A DNA stretch of 64,000 nt from an uncultured Tateyamaria sp. (GTDB taxonomy: Bacteria; Pseudomonadota; Alphaproteobacteria; Rhodobacterales; Rhodobacteraceae). The position numbers and the translations under genes are program-made. The DNA is taken from contig NZ_CANNCF010000001.1 in assembly GCF_947503045.1 (NCBI RefSeq), positions 930,001-994,000 on the forward strand. Reading direction: 5' to 3'. Of the stretch, positions 35,794 through 45,059 are shown one piece after another (within the stretch, counting starts at the first letter, position 1; each line of letters begins with the position of its first letter). The notes under the pieces were generated by a model. That model saw only the letters and a program-made list of their open reading frames with translations. It ran no database searches and was not told the DNA's origin.

Positions 35794-36482
35794 GCGCCTG
35801 CAATCCGTGCTGCAACCCGCCGCGCCAGCCATTCCGACAGGACCACGGCCCCGAGCGCCAGCACGCAGGCCCAGAGGACCAGCGAAATGGCGGTTGCTTC
35901 GCCGCCGGGCACCTGCAGCAGGGCATAAATGGCAGAGGGCAGTGTCTGCGTCTCGCCGGGGATGTTGGCGACAAATGTGATGGTGGCCCCGAACTCGCCG
36001 ATGGCCTTGGCAAAGCCCATGACCGCACCCGCAAGGATGCCGGGCAGGATAAGAGGCAGGGTGATGGTGGCAAAGACCGCATAGCCGGGGGCGCCGAGGG
36101 TGCGGGCGGCGTCCTCGATCTTGGGATCGACCGCCTCGATGGCGAGGCGAATGGCGCGCACCATGAGGGGAAAGCCCATGACGATGGCTGCGAGAACCGC
36201 GCCCGTCCAGCGAAAGGCCAGCACAAGGCCCAAGGTCTGTTCAAGGAACCGCCCCGCAGGCCCGGTGCGCCCAAAGGCGATCAGCAGCAGATAGCCGGTG
36301 ACGACAGGCGGCAGGACCAGCGGCAGGTGGACGGCGGCGTTGAGCAGGGATTTGCCCCAAAACTCACGCCGCGCCAGCAGCCAGGCGATCCAGGTGGCAA
36401 GGGGCAGGGCCAGAAGGGTGGCCACCACGCCGACCAACAGCGACAGGCGCAGGGCGTCCCAACCTGAGGGATCAAGGCTCAT
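35790..36482 (-). CDS. modB: Molybdate ABC transporter permease
   Basis: 230 residues with five membrane helices. The EAA loop reads EDAARTLGAPGYAVFATITLPLILPGILAGA, and the N-terminal LLARREFWGKSLLNAAVHLPLVLPPVVTGYLL is characteristic of ModB. It overlaps both modC and modA by four bases. Confidence 0.95.
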   Translation of the reverse strand: MSLDPSGWDALRLSLLVGVVATLLALPLATWIAWLLARREFWGKSLLNAAVHLPLVLPPVVTGYLLLIAFGRTGPAGRFLEQTLGLVLAFRWTGAVLAAIVMGFPLMVRAIRLAIEAVDPKIEDAARTLGAPGYAVFATITLPLILPGILAGAVMGFAKAIGEFGATITFVANIPGETQTLPSAIYALLQVPGGEATAISLVLWACVLALGAVVLSEWLARRVAARIAGA

Positions 36483-37213
36483 GGCAGGGCCACGAAGCCC
36501 GCAGCCACGAATGGCGCGGTGTGCTGGGTGAGATGATCAAGAAAGGCCTGCCCGGACGGCGATAGCGCAACCGCGTGATAAAGGATTTGCGGATGCTGCT
36601 CTGCCGGGATCGTCCAGACCACTCCGACTTGCCCGCTGGCCTGCGCGTCCGAGGCATAAACAATGCCAAGCGGTGTTTCCTTGCGCGCCACAAGGGCGAG
36701 GGCGGCGCGCACGTTTTCGGTTTCGGCCAGATGCGGGCGCAGGTTTTCCCACGCGCCGAGATGGGTCAGCCACGCCTTGGCATAGATGCCCCCAGGTACG
36801 GATTGGTGCTGCCCCATGGCCAGCCGCCCGTCACCTAGCGCCGTGCGCAGTGTCGCGCCGTCCATCTGATCAAAGGCGGTCGTCCCGTTTGGTGCGATCA
36901 GGACAAGCCGGTTGGACAGGATGGGGCGGGCGGGGGTCTCTGTATGTCCTTCGTCCAACAGCCAATCGGCCCATGTTTTATTGGCCAAAATGACAATATC
37001 CGCAGGCGCTCCAAGGCTGACCTGACGTGCAAGCGTGCCGCTGCCGCCATAGCTGACCGTGCTGTTCACGTCATAGTGTTCGGCGATGGCGTCGAGCGGT
37101 CCCTGCAGGCTGGCGGCTGCAAATATGCGCAGCGGATCGGCATTTGCCTGCGCAGACAGACAGGCAAGCGCAAGCATCAGCGCCAAGCCTTTGATCCAGT
37201 TGTACGTTTTCAT
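36479..37213 (-). CDS. modA: Molybdate ABC transporter substrate-binding protein
   Basis: 244 residues from the ATG at 37213. A signal peptide (MKTYNWIKGLALMLALACLS, then AQANA) is followed by a type II periplasmic binding domain: LRIFAAASLQGPLDAIAEHY with the oxyanion-binding AAAS, SYGGSGTLARQVSLGAPADI, and GIVYASDAQASGQV. It is the first gene of modABC. No ModE-type operator was identified with confidence upstream. Confidence 0.95.
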   Translation of the reverse strand: MKTYNWIKGLALMLALACLSAQANADPLRIFAAASLQGPLDAIAEHYDVNSTVSYGGSGTLARQVSLGAPADIVILANKTWADWLLDEGHTETPARPILSNRLVLIAPNGTTAFDQMDGATLRTALGDGRLAMGQHQSVPGGIYAKAWLTHLGAWENLRPHLAETENVRAALALVARKETPLGIVYASDAQASGQVGVVWTIPAEQHPQILYHAVALSPSGQAFLDHLTQHTAPFVAAGFVALP

Positions 37214-37403
37214 GTCCGGGGCACTATTGGCCAAGCCATGGGAGGGCTCAAGCCGAATTTCGCGTATCGTGGACATGCGTGGTTAACGAAATCTGAACAC
37301 CGAATCGCATATGTCTTTGGAATCGGAAAGAAATCTGGCATTTCTCGTCGAGGTCGCATATATTATAGGCAAAGAAACGGAGATTTGGGCAGTGACGGCC
37401 CCC

Positions 37404-37868
37404 ATGATCAAGCAGCTTCCCTTGTCCTTTGGACAGGCCGATAAGAAAGATGTGCGCACGCAGTTTGCAGCACTCTGCTATCGTGTGAAGAACGACAAGA
37501 TTCAGGTCTTGCTGGTAACATCCCGTGGGTCTGGCCGCTGGATCATCCCCAAGGGTTGGCCTATGGACGGCAAGACGCCGACCGAAAGTGCGGCCATCGA
37601 AGCCTGGGAAGAGGCGGGGGTCAAAGGCATCGCCGATCCGCGTCCTTTGGGTCTGTTTTCCTACAGCAAAATTCTCGACGAGGTCGAACATGACCTGCCC
37701 TGCGTGGCGATGGTCTATGGGCTCAAGGTCAAATCGCTGGCGCGCGACTTTCCCGAAGCCGGACAGCGGACCCGCAAATGGGTCGGCCGCAAAAAGGCGG
37801 CAAGCCTTGTAGATGAGCCGGAATTGGCCCGCATCCTGCGCGATTTTGACCCGCGCGCGATCTACTGA
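37404..37868 (+). CDS. Nudix hydrolase, diphosphoinositol/diadenosine polyphosphatase-like
   Basis: 154 residues from the ATG at 37404 (MIKQLPLSFG). The frame is open 31 codons further up, but the family start is here. The Nudix box reads PKGWPMDGKTPTESAAIEAW, then EEAGV. The catalytic EExG core is present, while the usual Arg of REUxEE is Ile and the first Glu is Lys. The PKGWPMDGKTP form is common in alphaproteobacterial DIPP-like enzymes, so activity is still likely. Confidence 0.87.
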   Translation: MIKQLPLSFGQADKKDVRTQFAALCYRVKNDKIQVLLVTSRGSGRWIIPKGWPMDGKTPTESAAIEAWEEAGVKGIADPRPLGLFSYSKILDEVEHDLPCVAMVYGLKVKSLARDFPEAGQRTRKWVGRKKAASLVDEPELARILRDFDPRAIY

Positions 37869-37920
37869 ACCTGCGGGCGCCCATTGCGGTTTTACCCGGT
37901 GGGATTATGTTGAGAGCGAC

Positions 37921-38364
37921 ATGATCAAGTACACTTTGAAATGCGGCGACGGACACGCCTTTGACAGCTGGTTTGCCAGTGCGTCGGCCTATGACAGTCT
38001 GGCCGCGTCCGGGCATCTGGCCTGCATGACGTGCGGGTCGACCGCAGTGGAAAAGGCCGTCATGACACCCCGTGTCAGCACATCGAAAGCCGTGGCCGCC
38101 AGAGTCGGTACGGATCAGCCTGAAGCGCCTGATGCGACCCCATCCGAGGTCGAAGCGGCTCTGTCAAAGATGCGCGCCGAGGTGGAAAAGAACGCCGCTT
38201 ACGTCGGCAATGACTTTGCGCGGCAAGCCCGCGACATGCATCTGGGCGACGTGCCGGACAAACCGATCTGGGGTGAGGCCAACGCCAAGGAAGCCAAGGC
38301 CCTGATCGAAGATGGCGTGCCCGTGGCCCCGTTGCCCTTTATTCCAACGCGCAAAGTGAACTGA
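37921..38364 (+). CDS. DUF1178 family protein
   Basis: 147 residues. The N-terminus MIKYTLKCGDGHAFDSWFAS and the pair CMTCGS suggest a small zinc-binding ribbon (Cys8, His12, CxxC). The conserved C-terminal region YVGNDFARQARDMHLGDVPD, then IWGEA is diagnostic of DUF1178. The function is unknown. It lies between a Nudix gene and an SDR gene, all on the plus strand. Confidence 0.9.
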   Translation: MIKYTLKCGDGHAFDSWFASASAYDSLAASGHLACMTCGSTAVEKAVMTPRVSTSKAVAARVGTDQPEAPDATPSEVEAALSKMRAEVEKNAAYVGNDFARQARDMHLGDVPDKPIWGEANAKEAKALIEDGVPVAPLPFIPTRKVN

Positions 38365-38368
38365 CCTT

Positions 38369-39010
38369 ATGAATATCGTGATTACCGGAGCGACCCGTGG
38401 CATCGGCGCGGGCCTGTCGGCGCATTACAGCGGTGCAGGTCACAGCGTGGTCGGCACGGGCCGGTCTGCCGGGGCGGATGTGACGCTGGACGTGACCCAG
38501 CCCAGTGATCACAGCGCTCTGGCCGAGCGTCTGGCGGGCGTGCCGATTGATCTGCTGGTGTGCAATGCGGGCGTCTATCTGGACAAGGGCGCGGCGCTTG
38601 AGACCGGCTATGCCGCCGATTTGTGGTCACAGAGTTTTGCGGCCAATGTCACGGGCGTGTTCCTGACCATTCAGGCGTTGCTGCCCAACCTGCGTCTGGC
38701 CGCGCGTCCCAAGATCGCGGTCATTTCCTCGCAAATGGCCTCGCACACCAATGCGCCCGGCGGCAGCTATATCTACCGCGCCTCAAAAGCGGCGGTGCTG
38801 AACCTGGGCCGCAATCTGGCCAGCGATCTGGCGGGCGAAGTGGCCGTGGGGATCTATCATCCGGGCTGGGTGCAGACGGATTTGGGTGGGTCTTCGGCGG
38901 CGATCACGGTGGAGGAGTCTGTGACCGGGCTGGTGCAGCGCTTTGATGCCTTGAGCCATGAGACAACGGGGTGTTTCGAGACATGGGACGGCCGCGCGCA
39001 CCCGTACTGA
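38369..39010 (+). CDS. Short-chain dehydrogenase/reductase (213 aa)
   Basis: A classical SDR of the csgA/C-factor type, shorter than average. The cofactor motif is VITGATRGIGAGLS, the NAG motif is LLVCNAGVYLD, and the catalytic Tyr-Lys pair is in SYIYRASKAAVLNLGR. The substrate is unknown. It follows DUF1178 by four nt, so it is probably co-transcribed with it. Confidence 0.9.
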   Translation: MNIVITGATRGIGAGLSAHYSGAGHSVVGTGRSAGADVTLDVTQPSDHSALAERLAGVPIDLLVCNAGVYLDKGAALETGYAADLWSQSFAANVTGVFLTIQALLPNLRLAARPKIAVISSQMASHTNAPGGSYIYRASKAAVLNLGRNLASDLAGEVAVGIYHPGWVQTDLGGSSAAITVEESVTGLVQRFDALSHETTGCFETWDGRAHPY

Positions 39011-39049
39011 GCCGCGATCCTATGGCCGCTTGCGCGACGCCATTTTTTG

Positions 39050-39064
39050 GGGGGCTCTGCCCCC
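39050..39064. repeat. GC-rich hairpin in the SDR-lysC gap
   Basis: GGGGGC and GCCCCC pair around a TCT loop, preceded by a run of T (39043-39048) and followed by a C-rich stretch ending CCCCGGGATTTTTG. This module resembles a dispersed intergenic sequence seen in many Rhodobacteraceae. The rest of the 177-nt gap shows nothing else I can name. Confidence 0.45.
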
Positions 39065-39187
39065 GTCGCTCACGCGCCTCCCCCGGGATTTTTGAAAACA
39101 GAGAAGGACCCCTTTGGCGTGCGTTGCCTTGCAACTGGCGAAGGGGGGCGATAAGGCCCGAGCGGAGTAATTTTCCGAGGCCAATCC

Positions 39188-40426
39188 ATGCCTGTACTGG
39201 TGATGAAATTCGGTGGCACCTCTGTGGCCACTCTGGACCGCATCCGCCGCGCCGCCAAGCGAGTGGGCGTCGAGGTGGCCAAGGGGTATGATGTGATCGT
39301 CATTGTGTCTGCCATGTCCGGCAAGACCAACGAACTGGTCGGGTGGGTCAACGAGACCTCGCCGCTGTTTGATGCGCGCGAATATGATGCGGTTGTGTCC
39401 AGCGGCGAGAACGTAACCGCCGGGCTGATGGCGCTGACTTTGCAGGAAATGGATGTGCCCGCGCGCAGCTGGCAGGGCTGGCAGGTGCCGGTGCGCACCA
39501 CATCGGCCCATTCCAGCGCCCGGATCGAAGAGATCCCGGCCGACAATATCAATGCCAAGTTTGCGGAAGGTATGCGCGTGGCTGTGGTTGCAGGCTTTCA
39601 GGGCGTCAGCCCCGAGGGACGCATCACCACGCTGGGCCGGGGCGGGTCGGACACGACCGCTGTTGCCTTTGCCGCCGCCTTTGAGGCCGAGCGCTGTGAT
39701 ATCTATACGGATGTGGATGGGGTCTATACCACCGATCCGCGCATCACCGCCAAGGCGCGCAAGCTCGATCGGATCGCCTTTGAGGAAATGCTGGAACTGG
39801 CCTCGCTCGGGGCCAAGGTGCTGCAAACCCGCTCGGTCGAACTGGCGATGCGCTATAAGGTGCGCCTGCGGGTCTTGAGCAGTTTTGAGGAACAATCGGA
39901 CGAGGCCGGTACGCTGGTCTGCGACGAGGAGGACATCATGGAAAGCAATGTTGTGGCCGGTGTGGCTTATAGCCGGGATGAGGCCAAGATGACGCTGGTG
40001 AGCGTGGCGGACCGCCCGGGCATCGCGGCGGCCATCTTTACCGCGCTCAGCGAGGGCGGCGTCAATGTCGATATGATTGTTCAAAACATCAGTGAGGAAG
40101 GGCGCACCGACATGACCTTTTCCTGTCCCACTGATCAGGTCAAACGTGCGCAAAAGGCCATGGACGAGGCCCAGAGTGCGGGCGTGATCAACTTTCACGA
40201 GCTGATTGCCGACACCGAAGTGGCCAAGGTCAGCGTGGTCGGCATCGGCATGCGCAGCCACACAGGTGTTGCGGCCAAGATGTTTGAATGCCTGAGCGCC
40301 GAGGGGATCAACATCAAGGTGATCACCACCTCAGAGATCAAGATTTCCGTGCTGATCGACCGTAAGTACATGGAACTTGCGGTGCAGGCGCTGCATGACG
40401 CATTCGAGTTGCACAAGGCCGCCTGA
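39188..40426 (+). CDS. lysC: Aspartate kinase
   Basis: 412 residues. The first step of Lys/Thr/Met synthesis. Motifs are the N-terminal VMKFGGTSVA, the middle LGRGGSDTTAVAFAAAFEAE and CDIYTDVDGVYTTDPR. Two C-terminal ACT domains follow (about 265-340 and 345-410), containing ADRPGIAAAIFTALSEGGVN and GIGMRSHTGVAAKMFECL, so feedback control by lysine or threonine is expected. It is separated from ptsP by 150 nt. Confidence 0.96.
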   Translation: MPVLVMKFGGTSVATLDRIRRAAKRVGVEVAKGYDVIVIVSAMSGKTNELVGWVNETSPLFDAREYDAVVSSGENVTAGLMALTLQEMDVPARSWQGWQVPVRTTSAHSSARIEEIPADNINAKFAEGMRVAVVAGFQGVSPEGRITTLGRGGSDTTAVAFAAAFEAERCDIYTDVDGVYTTDPRITAKARKLDRIAFEEMLELASLGAKVLQTRSVELAMRYKVRLRVLSSFEEQSDEAGTLVCDEEDIMESNVVAGVAYSRDEAKMTLVSVADRPGIAAAIFTALSEGGVNVDMIVQNISEEGRTDMTFSCPTDQVKRAQKAMDEAQSAGVINFHELIADTEVAKVSVVGIGMRSHTGVAAKMFECLSAEGINIKVITTSEIKISVLIDRKYMELAVQALHDAFELHKAA

Positions 40427-40576
40427 TTGGTGACGCATACGGCCGCGTTTCGCGCGCGTCGGCCCGAATTTCTACCATAAGTGGAAATTCGCCGGATCAC
40501 ACGGCGCTTTGCCGTTTCGCTTTTGCCGGGGCTGTGATCTAATCTGTGATTGCACGAGATTGAGGGGCGGGGGCCA

Positions 40577-42817
40577 ATGGCCGAACGGGTGGAAACAGAA
40601 AGCCGCAAGCTTTTGGGGCGGTTACGTGACGCGATGGCCGGGGATGATGCCGGGCAGGCGCGGCTGGACAAGATCACCCATCTGATCGCGGACAGCATCG
40701 GCACCGAGGTCTGTTCGATCTACCTGTTTCGCGACGAGGACACGCTCGAGCTTTGCGCCACCGAAGGGCTGAACCCTGAATCGGTGCACCGCACCCGCAT
40801 GCGTCTGGGCGAGGGGCTTGTGGGCCGCGTGGCGCGCCGCCGCCAGGTGGTGAACACCGCAAATGCCCCCAAGGCGCGCGGTTTTCGCTTTATGCCCGAA
40901 ACCGGCGAAGAAGTGTTTTCCAGCTTTCTTGGTGTGCCTGTACAGCGTCTGGGCGAGGCGCTGGGCGTGCTGGTTGTGCAATCCAAAGAGGCGCGCGAGT
41001 TTTCCGCCGACGAGGTGTATGCGCTCGAAGTGGTCGCGATGGTCTTGGCCGAAATGACCGAGCTTGGCGCGTTCGTCGGCGAGGCCGGGGGCATGGGCAA
41101 GCGCCACAGCCAGCCCGTGATGCTGCGCGGCACAGTTGCGCAGGAAGGAGTCGCCGAGGGCCATATCTGGCTGCACGAACCGCGCGTTGTCGTCACCAAC
41201 CCGATTGCCGACGACCCCCATCGCGAATTGGAACGCCTGAAGGAGGCGGTCGAGGAATTGCGCGTGGGTGTAGACAAGATGCTGGCGCTGGCCAGTGTCG
41301 ACAAGGACCAGGCCGAGGTGCTCGAGGCTTACCGGATGTTCGCCAATTCCAAGGGCTGGATGCGCCGGATGGAAGAGGACATCTCCAACGGGTTGAGCGC
41401 CGAAGCCGCGGTGGAAAAGGAACAATCGCTGGCCCGCGCCCGGATGGGGCAGGCGAGTGACAACTACCTGCGCGAACGGCTCAGCGATCTGGACGACCTG
41501 TCCAACCGCCTGCTGCGTATTCTGACCGGGCAGGGCAAGGACACGGGCGCCGAGATGCCGGATGATCCGATCCTTGTGGCCCGCAACATTGGCCCTGCCG
41601 AGTTGCTTGATTATGGGCGCAGCCTCAAGGGGATCGTGCTTGAGGCAGGCTCAGTCGGCTCTCATGCCGCCATCGTGGCGCGTGCGCTGGCCATTCCGCT
41701 GATCGTCCATGCGGACCGGTCCACGCTCGAGGCGCTGAACGGTGATCATGTTCTGGTGGATGGCGAGCAGGGCATCGTGCATCTGCGCCCCGATGACTCT
41801 GTGGTCAGTGCCTTTCGCGACAAGATGGCGATGCAGGCGGCCGCCGCCGAGCGCTATGTCTCGATCCGCGACAAACCGGCCCAGACCCTGTGCGGCGAGG
41901 TGATTTCGCTGACGATGAATGCGGGTCTGATGGCCGATCTGCCCTCGCTTGAGGGATCCGGCGCGGAAGGGGTCGGGCTGTTTCGCACCGAATTGCAGTT
42001 CCTGATCCGCAACCAGATGCCGAAACGATCGGAACTCTCGGCGCTTTATGCCCGCGTGCTGGATGCGGCGCAGGGCAAGAAGGTGGTGTTCCGCACACTC
42101 GACATCGGGTCGGACAAGGTGCTGCCCTATATGAAACCCAATGATGAGCCGAACCCGGCGCTCGGTTGGCGCGCGATCCGGGTCGGACTCGATAAACCCG
42201 GCGTGATGCAAATGCAGTTGCAGGCGCTGTTGCGCGCTGCGGCAGGGCGACCCTTGACGGTGATGTTTCCCTTTGTCGCGCAGTTCGAGGAATACACCCT
42301 CGCCTGCGCGCAGATGGACAAGGCCATCGAACGCGAGCGGTCCCTGGGCCACGTGCTGCCCGAGGACATCGAAGTGGGCGCGATGCTCGAAACGCCCAGC
42401 CTCGCCTTTGCGCCACAAAAGTTCTTTGAAGAAGTTGGTTTCCTGTCGATCGGGGGCAACGACCTCAAACAGTTCTTCTTTGCCGCGGACCGAGAGAATG
42501 AGCGGGTGCGGCGGCGCTATGACACGCTCAACGTCTCGTTCCTCAGCTTTATCGAGCGGATTGTGGAGCGCTGTGAAGTCACCAAAACGCCGTTGTCCTT
42601 CTGCGGTGAGGATGCAGGACGCCCGGTCGAGGCATTGTGTCTTGCCGCCATCGGGTTGCGCAATCTGTCGATGCGCCCCGCCTCAATCGGGCCGGTCAAG
42701 TCCTTGCTGCGCCGGTCTAATCTGGAAGAGGTGCGCAAAGTGATCGCGGATGCGCGCCACAGAGGCGAAATGAACGTCCGGCCCGCGATTATGGAGTACC
42801 TGCGCCAGCAGGGCTGA
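40577..42817 (+). CDS. ptsP: Phosphoenolpyruvate--protein phosphotransferase PtsP (EI-Ntr)
   Basis: 746 residues from the ATG at 40577, preceded by GAGGGGCGGGGG. An N-terminal GAF domain (about 15-165) is followed by the enzyme I N-domain, the phosphohistidine domain with His363 in GSVGSHAAIVARAL, and the PEP-binding barrel (GVGLFRTELQFL, FRTLDIGSDK, SIGGNDLKQF, CGEDAGRP). It starts the nitrogen-linked phosphotransfer chain; its HPr and EIIA partners are outside the window. Confidence 0.95.
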   Translation: MAERVETESRKLLGRLRDAMAGDDAGQARLDKITHLIADSIGTEVCSIYLFRDEDTLELCATEGLNPESVHRTRMRLGEGLVGRVARRRQVVNTANAPKARGFRFMPETGEEVFSSFLGVPVQRLGEALGVLVVQSKEAREFSADEVYALEVVAMVLAEMTELGAFVGEAGGMGKRHSQPVMLRGTVAQEGVAEGHIWLHEPRVVVTNPIADDPHRELERLKEAVEELRVGVDKMLALASVDKDQAEVLEAYRMFANSKGWMRRMEEDISNGLSAEAAVEKEQSLARARMGQASDNYLRERLSDLDDLSNRLLRILTGQGKDTGAEMPDDPILVARNIGPAELLDYGRSLKGIVLEAGSVGSHAAIVARALAIPLIVHADRSTLEALNGDHVLVDGEQGIVHLRPDDSVVSAFRDKMAMQAAAAERYVSIRDKPAQTLCGEVISLTMNAGLMADLPSLEGSGAEGVGLFRTELQFLIRNQMPKRSELSALYARVLDAAQGKKVVFRTLDIGSDKVLPYMKPNDEPNPALGWRAIRVGLDKPGVMQMQLQALLRAAAGRPLTVMFPFVAQFEEYTLACAQMDKAIERERSLGHVLPEDIEVGAMLETPSLAFAPQKFFEEVGFLSIGGNDLKQFFFAADRENERVRRRYDTLNVSFLSFIERIVERCEVTKTPLSFCGEDAGRPVEALCLAAIGLRNLSMRPASIGPVKSLLRRSNLEEVRKVIADARHRGEMNVRPAIMEYLRQQG

Positions 42818-42841
42818 TTTCATTAACATTTCAGATGGTTG

Positions 42842-42864
42842 CGCGTGATCTTTCAGGTCACGCG
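42842..42864 (+). terminator. Hairpin after ptsP
   Basis: CGCGTGA (42842-42848) pairs with TCACGCG (42858-42864), 25 nt past the ptsP stop. The following sequence is T-rich but has no clean T-run, so this is a modest terminator candidate. Confidence 0.45.
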
Positions 42865-43057
42865 TCAGCTTATTCTGTGGATAACTCTACGTTCAGAAAG
42901 CGTTCATTCTAAATAGAAAAGCACGCCTCTTTTTGTAAATTACTAACAATAATTCCACCTTACTCACCATACTTGGGAACAAAATTGCACAAAAACGATA
43001 AAATTCCAAAATAAACCCCAGAACGGCAATCCACATATCCACAGTGCCGCTGAACAC

Positions 43058-43088
43058 AAAAAAACCGCCCGGGCGGACGCGCGGGCGG
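43058..43088 (-). terminator. Rho-independent terminator of the IclR-ATPase operon
   Basis: On the minus strand CCGCCCG and CGGGCGG (43082-43088 and 43065-43071) form a 7-bp GC stem, followed by a run of seven T (43058-43064). It lies 28 nt past the ATPase stop. Confidence 0.85.
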
Positions 43089-43115
43089 CTTGTGGTGCGT
43101 GATATGTGGCGAGGT

Positions 43116-44177
43116 TTAGCGCAGGCGCGCCTCGCTTTTGGCATCAAAGAACATGGTGCGTTCCTGATCAAAGGTCACGGTGACCTCAGTGCCTTCTTCC
43201 ATCGCCAGATCGCCGCGGCTTTCGACAACCAGTCGCTCGCCTGTCGGCGTGTTGAGGTAGTCATAGGCCACGCCACCCAACCGCTCGCGGATGTCGAGGG
43301 TGATGGCCGAGGCGCCGGCGGTCAGTTCCATGTCCTGCGGGCGCACGCCGACAATCACGTCGCTGCCTTCGGCGGGCAGGGCGACGGATGTGGGCACCAC
43401 CGTGTCGGACAGGGCAGGGACGCGCACAGCACCCTTTTCGGCCACACCATTCACAAAGTTCATCGCCGGAGAGCCGATGAACCCGGCCACGAACTTGTTG
43501 TCGGGGTCCTGATAGAGATGCATCGGGCTGCCGACCTGTTCGATATAGCCTGCGCGCAGCACCACGATCTTGTCGGCCAGCGTCATGGCCTCGACCTGAT
43601 CGTGTGTCACGTAGATCATCGTGGTGCCCAGTTCCTTGTGCAGACGGGCGATTTCGACCCGCATGTCGACGCGCAGTTCGGCGTCGAGGTTGGACAGCGG
43701 CTCGTCAAACAGGAACACTTCGGGCCCGCGCACAATCGAGCGGCCAATGGCGACCCGCTGACGCTGACCACCCGACAGGGCAGCAGGTTTGCGGTCCAGA
43801 TACTCGTCGAGCTTGAGGATCTTGGAGGCCCCATCGACCTTGCGGTCAATCTCGGCCTTGTCGACCCCGTTCATTTTCAGTCCAAACCCCATGTTTTCCT
43901 TGACCGTCATGTGCGGATAAAGCGCGTAGGTCTGGAACACCATCGCCACGCCGCGCGCTGCGGGGTCCATGTGGGTCACATCGCGGGTGCCGATGTTGAT
44001 CTGGCCGTCTGACGTTTCTTCCAGCCCCGCAATCATGCGCAGCAGCGTGGACTTGCCACAGCCCGAGGGGCCGACAAAGACACAGAATTCGCCATCATCA
44101 ATGGTCAGGTCCACACCGTGGATAACCTGTGTGGCCCCGTATCGTTTGATCGCTTTGTGAAGTGTCACTCCGGTCAT
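43116..44177 (-). CDS. Sugar ABC transporter ATP-binding protein (UgpC/MsmK type)
   Basis: 353 residues. Walker A VGPSGCGKSTLL, signature LSGGQRQRVAIGRSI and Walker B FLFDEPLSNLDAELR are intact, with a C-terminal TOBE/OB regulatory region (VGVRPQDMEL). This is the CUT1-type carbohydrate ATPase. It is the only ATPase near the solute-binding protein and permeases at 45.2-48.4 kb and must energise them. It is encoded on the opposite strand, 28 nt behind the IclR gene. Confidence 0.94.
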   Translation of the reverse strand: MTGVTLHKAIKRYGATQVIHGVDLTIDDGEFCVFVGPSGCGKSTLLRMIAGLEETSDGQINIGTRDVTHMDPAARGVAMVFQTYALYPHMTVKENMGFGLKMNGVDKAEIDRKVDGASKILKLDEYLDRKPAALSGGQRQRVAIGRSIVRGPEVFLFDEPLSNLDAELRVDMRVEIARLHKELGTTMIYVTHDQVEAMTLADKIVVLRAGYIEQVGSPMHLYQDPDNKFVAGFIGSPAMNFVNGVAEKGAVRVPALSDTVVPTSVALPAEGSDVIVGVRPQDMELTAGASAITLDIRERLGGVAYDYLNTPTGERLVVESRGDLAMEEGTEVTVTFDQERTMFFDAKSEARLR

Positions 44178-44205
44178 TGGTCTCCCCCTTCGAGTTCAGG
44201 AATGG

Positions 44206-44994
44206 TTATTGGCTTGGGAACTGCCAGTTGGCGGTGGCCTGCGCGATCTCTCGCGCGGTTGATTTCAGATGCGGTGCAAGTCTGGTCAGATCGGCCAGGG
44301 ATTTGCGCGCAGTAGATGTGGTGACGCTGAGCGCGCCAATGGCGCGGCCTGTTTCGGACAGGATCGGGGCCGCAACGCAGATAATGCCGGGCTCATGCTC
44401 TTCGCGGTCATAGGCGACACCCTCGGCGCGAATCACTTCGAGTTCGGCTGACAGGCTGTCGCGGTCGGTGTGGGTGTTGGCGGTATGGGCAAACCAGGCT
44501 TGCTGAGACAGGGCCATTTCGCGGGCGTCATCGCCCAGAAAGGCGATCATGGCCTTGCCGACACCCGTGCAATAGCCGGGGCCAACCTTGCCGGCCTGAG
44601 AAAACATCTCGATCGGGTCGGCGGCGTTGCGTTTGTCCACATACAGAACCTGCCCCCCGTCCAGTTGCGCCAGGTGCACGGTTTCCCCCAGCGTTTCGCT
44701 GAGCCTATCAATATGAGGCCGCGCGATGGGCGCAAGGGAGCTTTGCCGCCACGCCGCATGCGCAAGGCTGACAAGGCGCAGGCCTGGCGCATAGGTCTGG
44801 CGATCCACATCATAGCGCAGCATGCCCAGATTGGTCAGCGTCTGCACCAGCCGATACAGCGTTGCCTTGGGGTGAGGGGACAGGGTCAACAACTCGGAAA
44901 ACCGCACGGGCCGTTCGGCCTGCGCAACCAGGTCCAGCACTTCGAGCGCCTTGCCAATGGTGCCGTCCCCGGATCTTGGGGCTGCGGTGTTCAT
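44206..44994 (-). CDS. IclR-family transcriptional regulator of the galactoside locus
   Basis: 262 residues from the ATG at 44994 (GGGAGG upstream). An N-terminal winged helix (about 15-75, SELLTLSPHPKATLYRLVQT) is followed by the IclR ligand-binding domain (about 90-255), with GYCTGVGKAMIAFLGDD and PIAGALSVTT-like features (RAIGALSVTTSTARKSL). It is divergent from the solute-binding protein gene. The 203-nt gap holds a promoter and paired operators, so it probably controls the whole galactoside cluster. Confidence 0.93.
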   Translation of the reverse strand: MNTAAPRSGDGTIGKALEVLDLVAQAERPVRFSELLTLSPHPKATLYRLVQTLTNLGMLRYDVDRQTYAPGLRLVSLAHAAWRQSSLAPIARPHIDRLSETLGETVHLAQLDGGQVLYVDKRNAADPIEMFSQAGKVGPGYCTGVGKAMIAFLGDDAREMALSQQAWFAHTANTHTDRDSLSAELEVIRAEGVAYDREEHEPGIICVAAPILSETGRAIGALSVTTSTARKSLADLTRLAPHLKSTAREIAQATANWQFPSQ

Positions 44995-45030
44995 CTGATT
45001 GGTCCTCCCAAACCGCCCGACAGGAATCTG

Positions 45031-45059
45031 TTGACCTGCCGAACATGTCACCGCATAGT
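45031..45059 (+). promoter_or_regulatory. Candidate sigma-70 promoter of the galactoside operon
   Basis: TTGACC (45031-45036), a 17-nt spacer and CATAGT (45054-45059) fit a -35/-10 pair on the plus strand. It lies about 140 nt before the solute-binding protein start, and the IclR-type repeats begin at its -10. Confidence 0.5.

Larger units (their letters stand above)
42818..43115. other. AT-rich spacer between convergent ptsP and the ABC ATPase gene
   Basis: 298 bases, markedly AT-rich from about 42890 to 43040. It contains the ptsP hairpin and the terminator of the minus-strand operon. A minus-strand frame through it (to about 43171) crosses the terminator and has no family resemblance. I see no gene. 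Confidence 0.6.

Noticed and set aside
37355-37370. AT-rich GCATATATTATAGG upstream of modA considered as a ModE/MopA molybdenum box
   Set aside because: Symmetry is poor, and it lies about 140 nt from modA and close to the Nudix gene; not enough to call.
42893-43171. A 92-codon minus-strand frame in the ptsP-ATPase spacer
   Set aside because: It runs through a strong terminator and into the ATPase gene, begins in AT-rich sequence, and has no ribosome-binding site or family resemblance.
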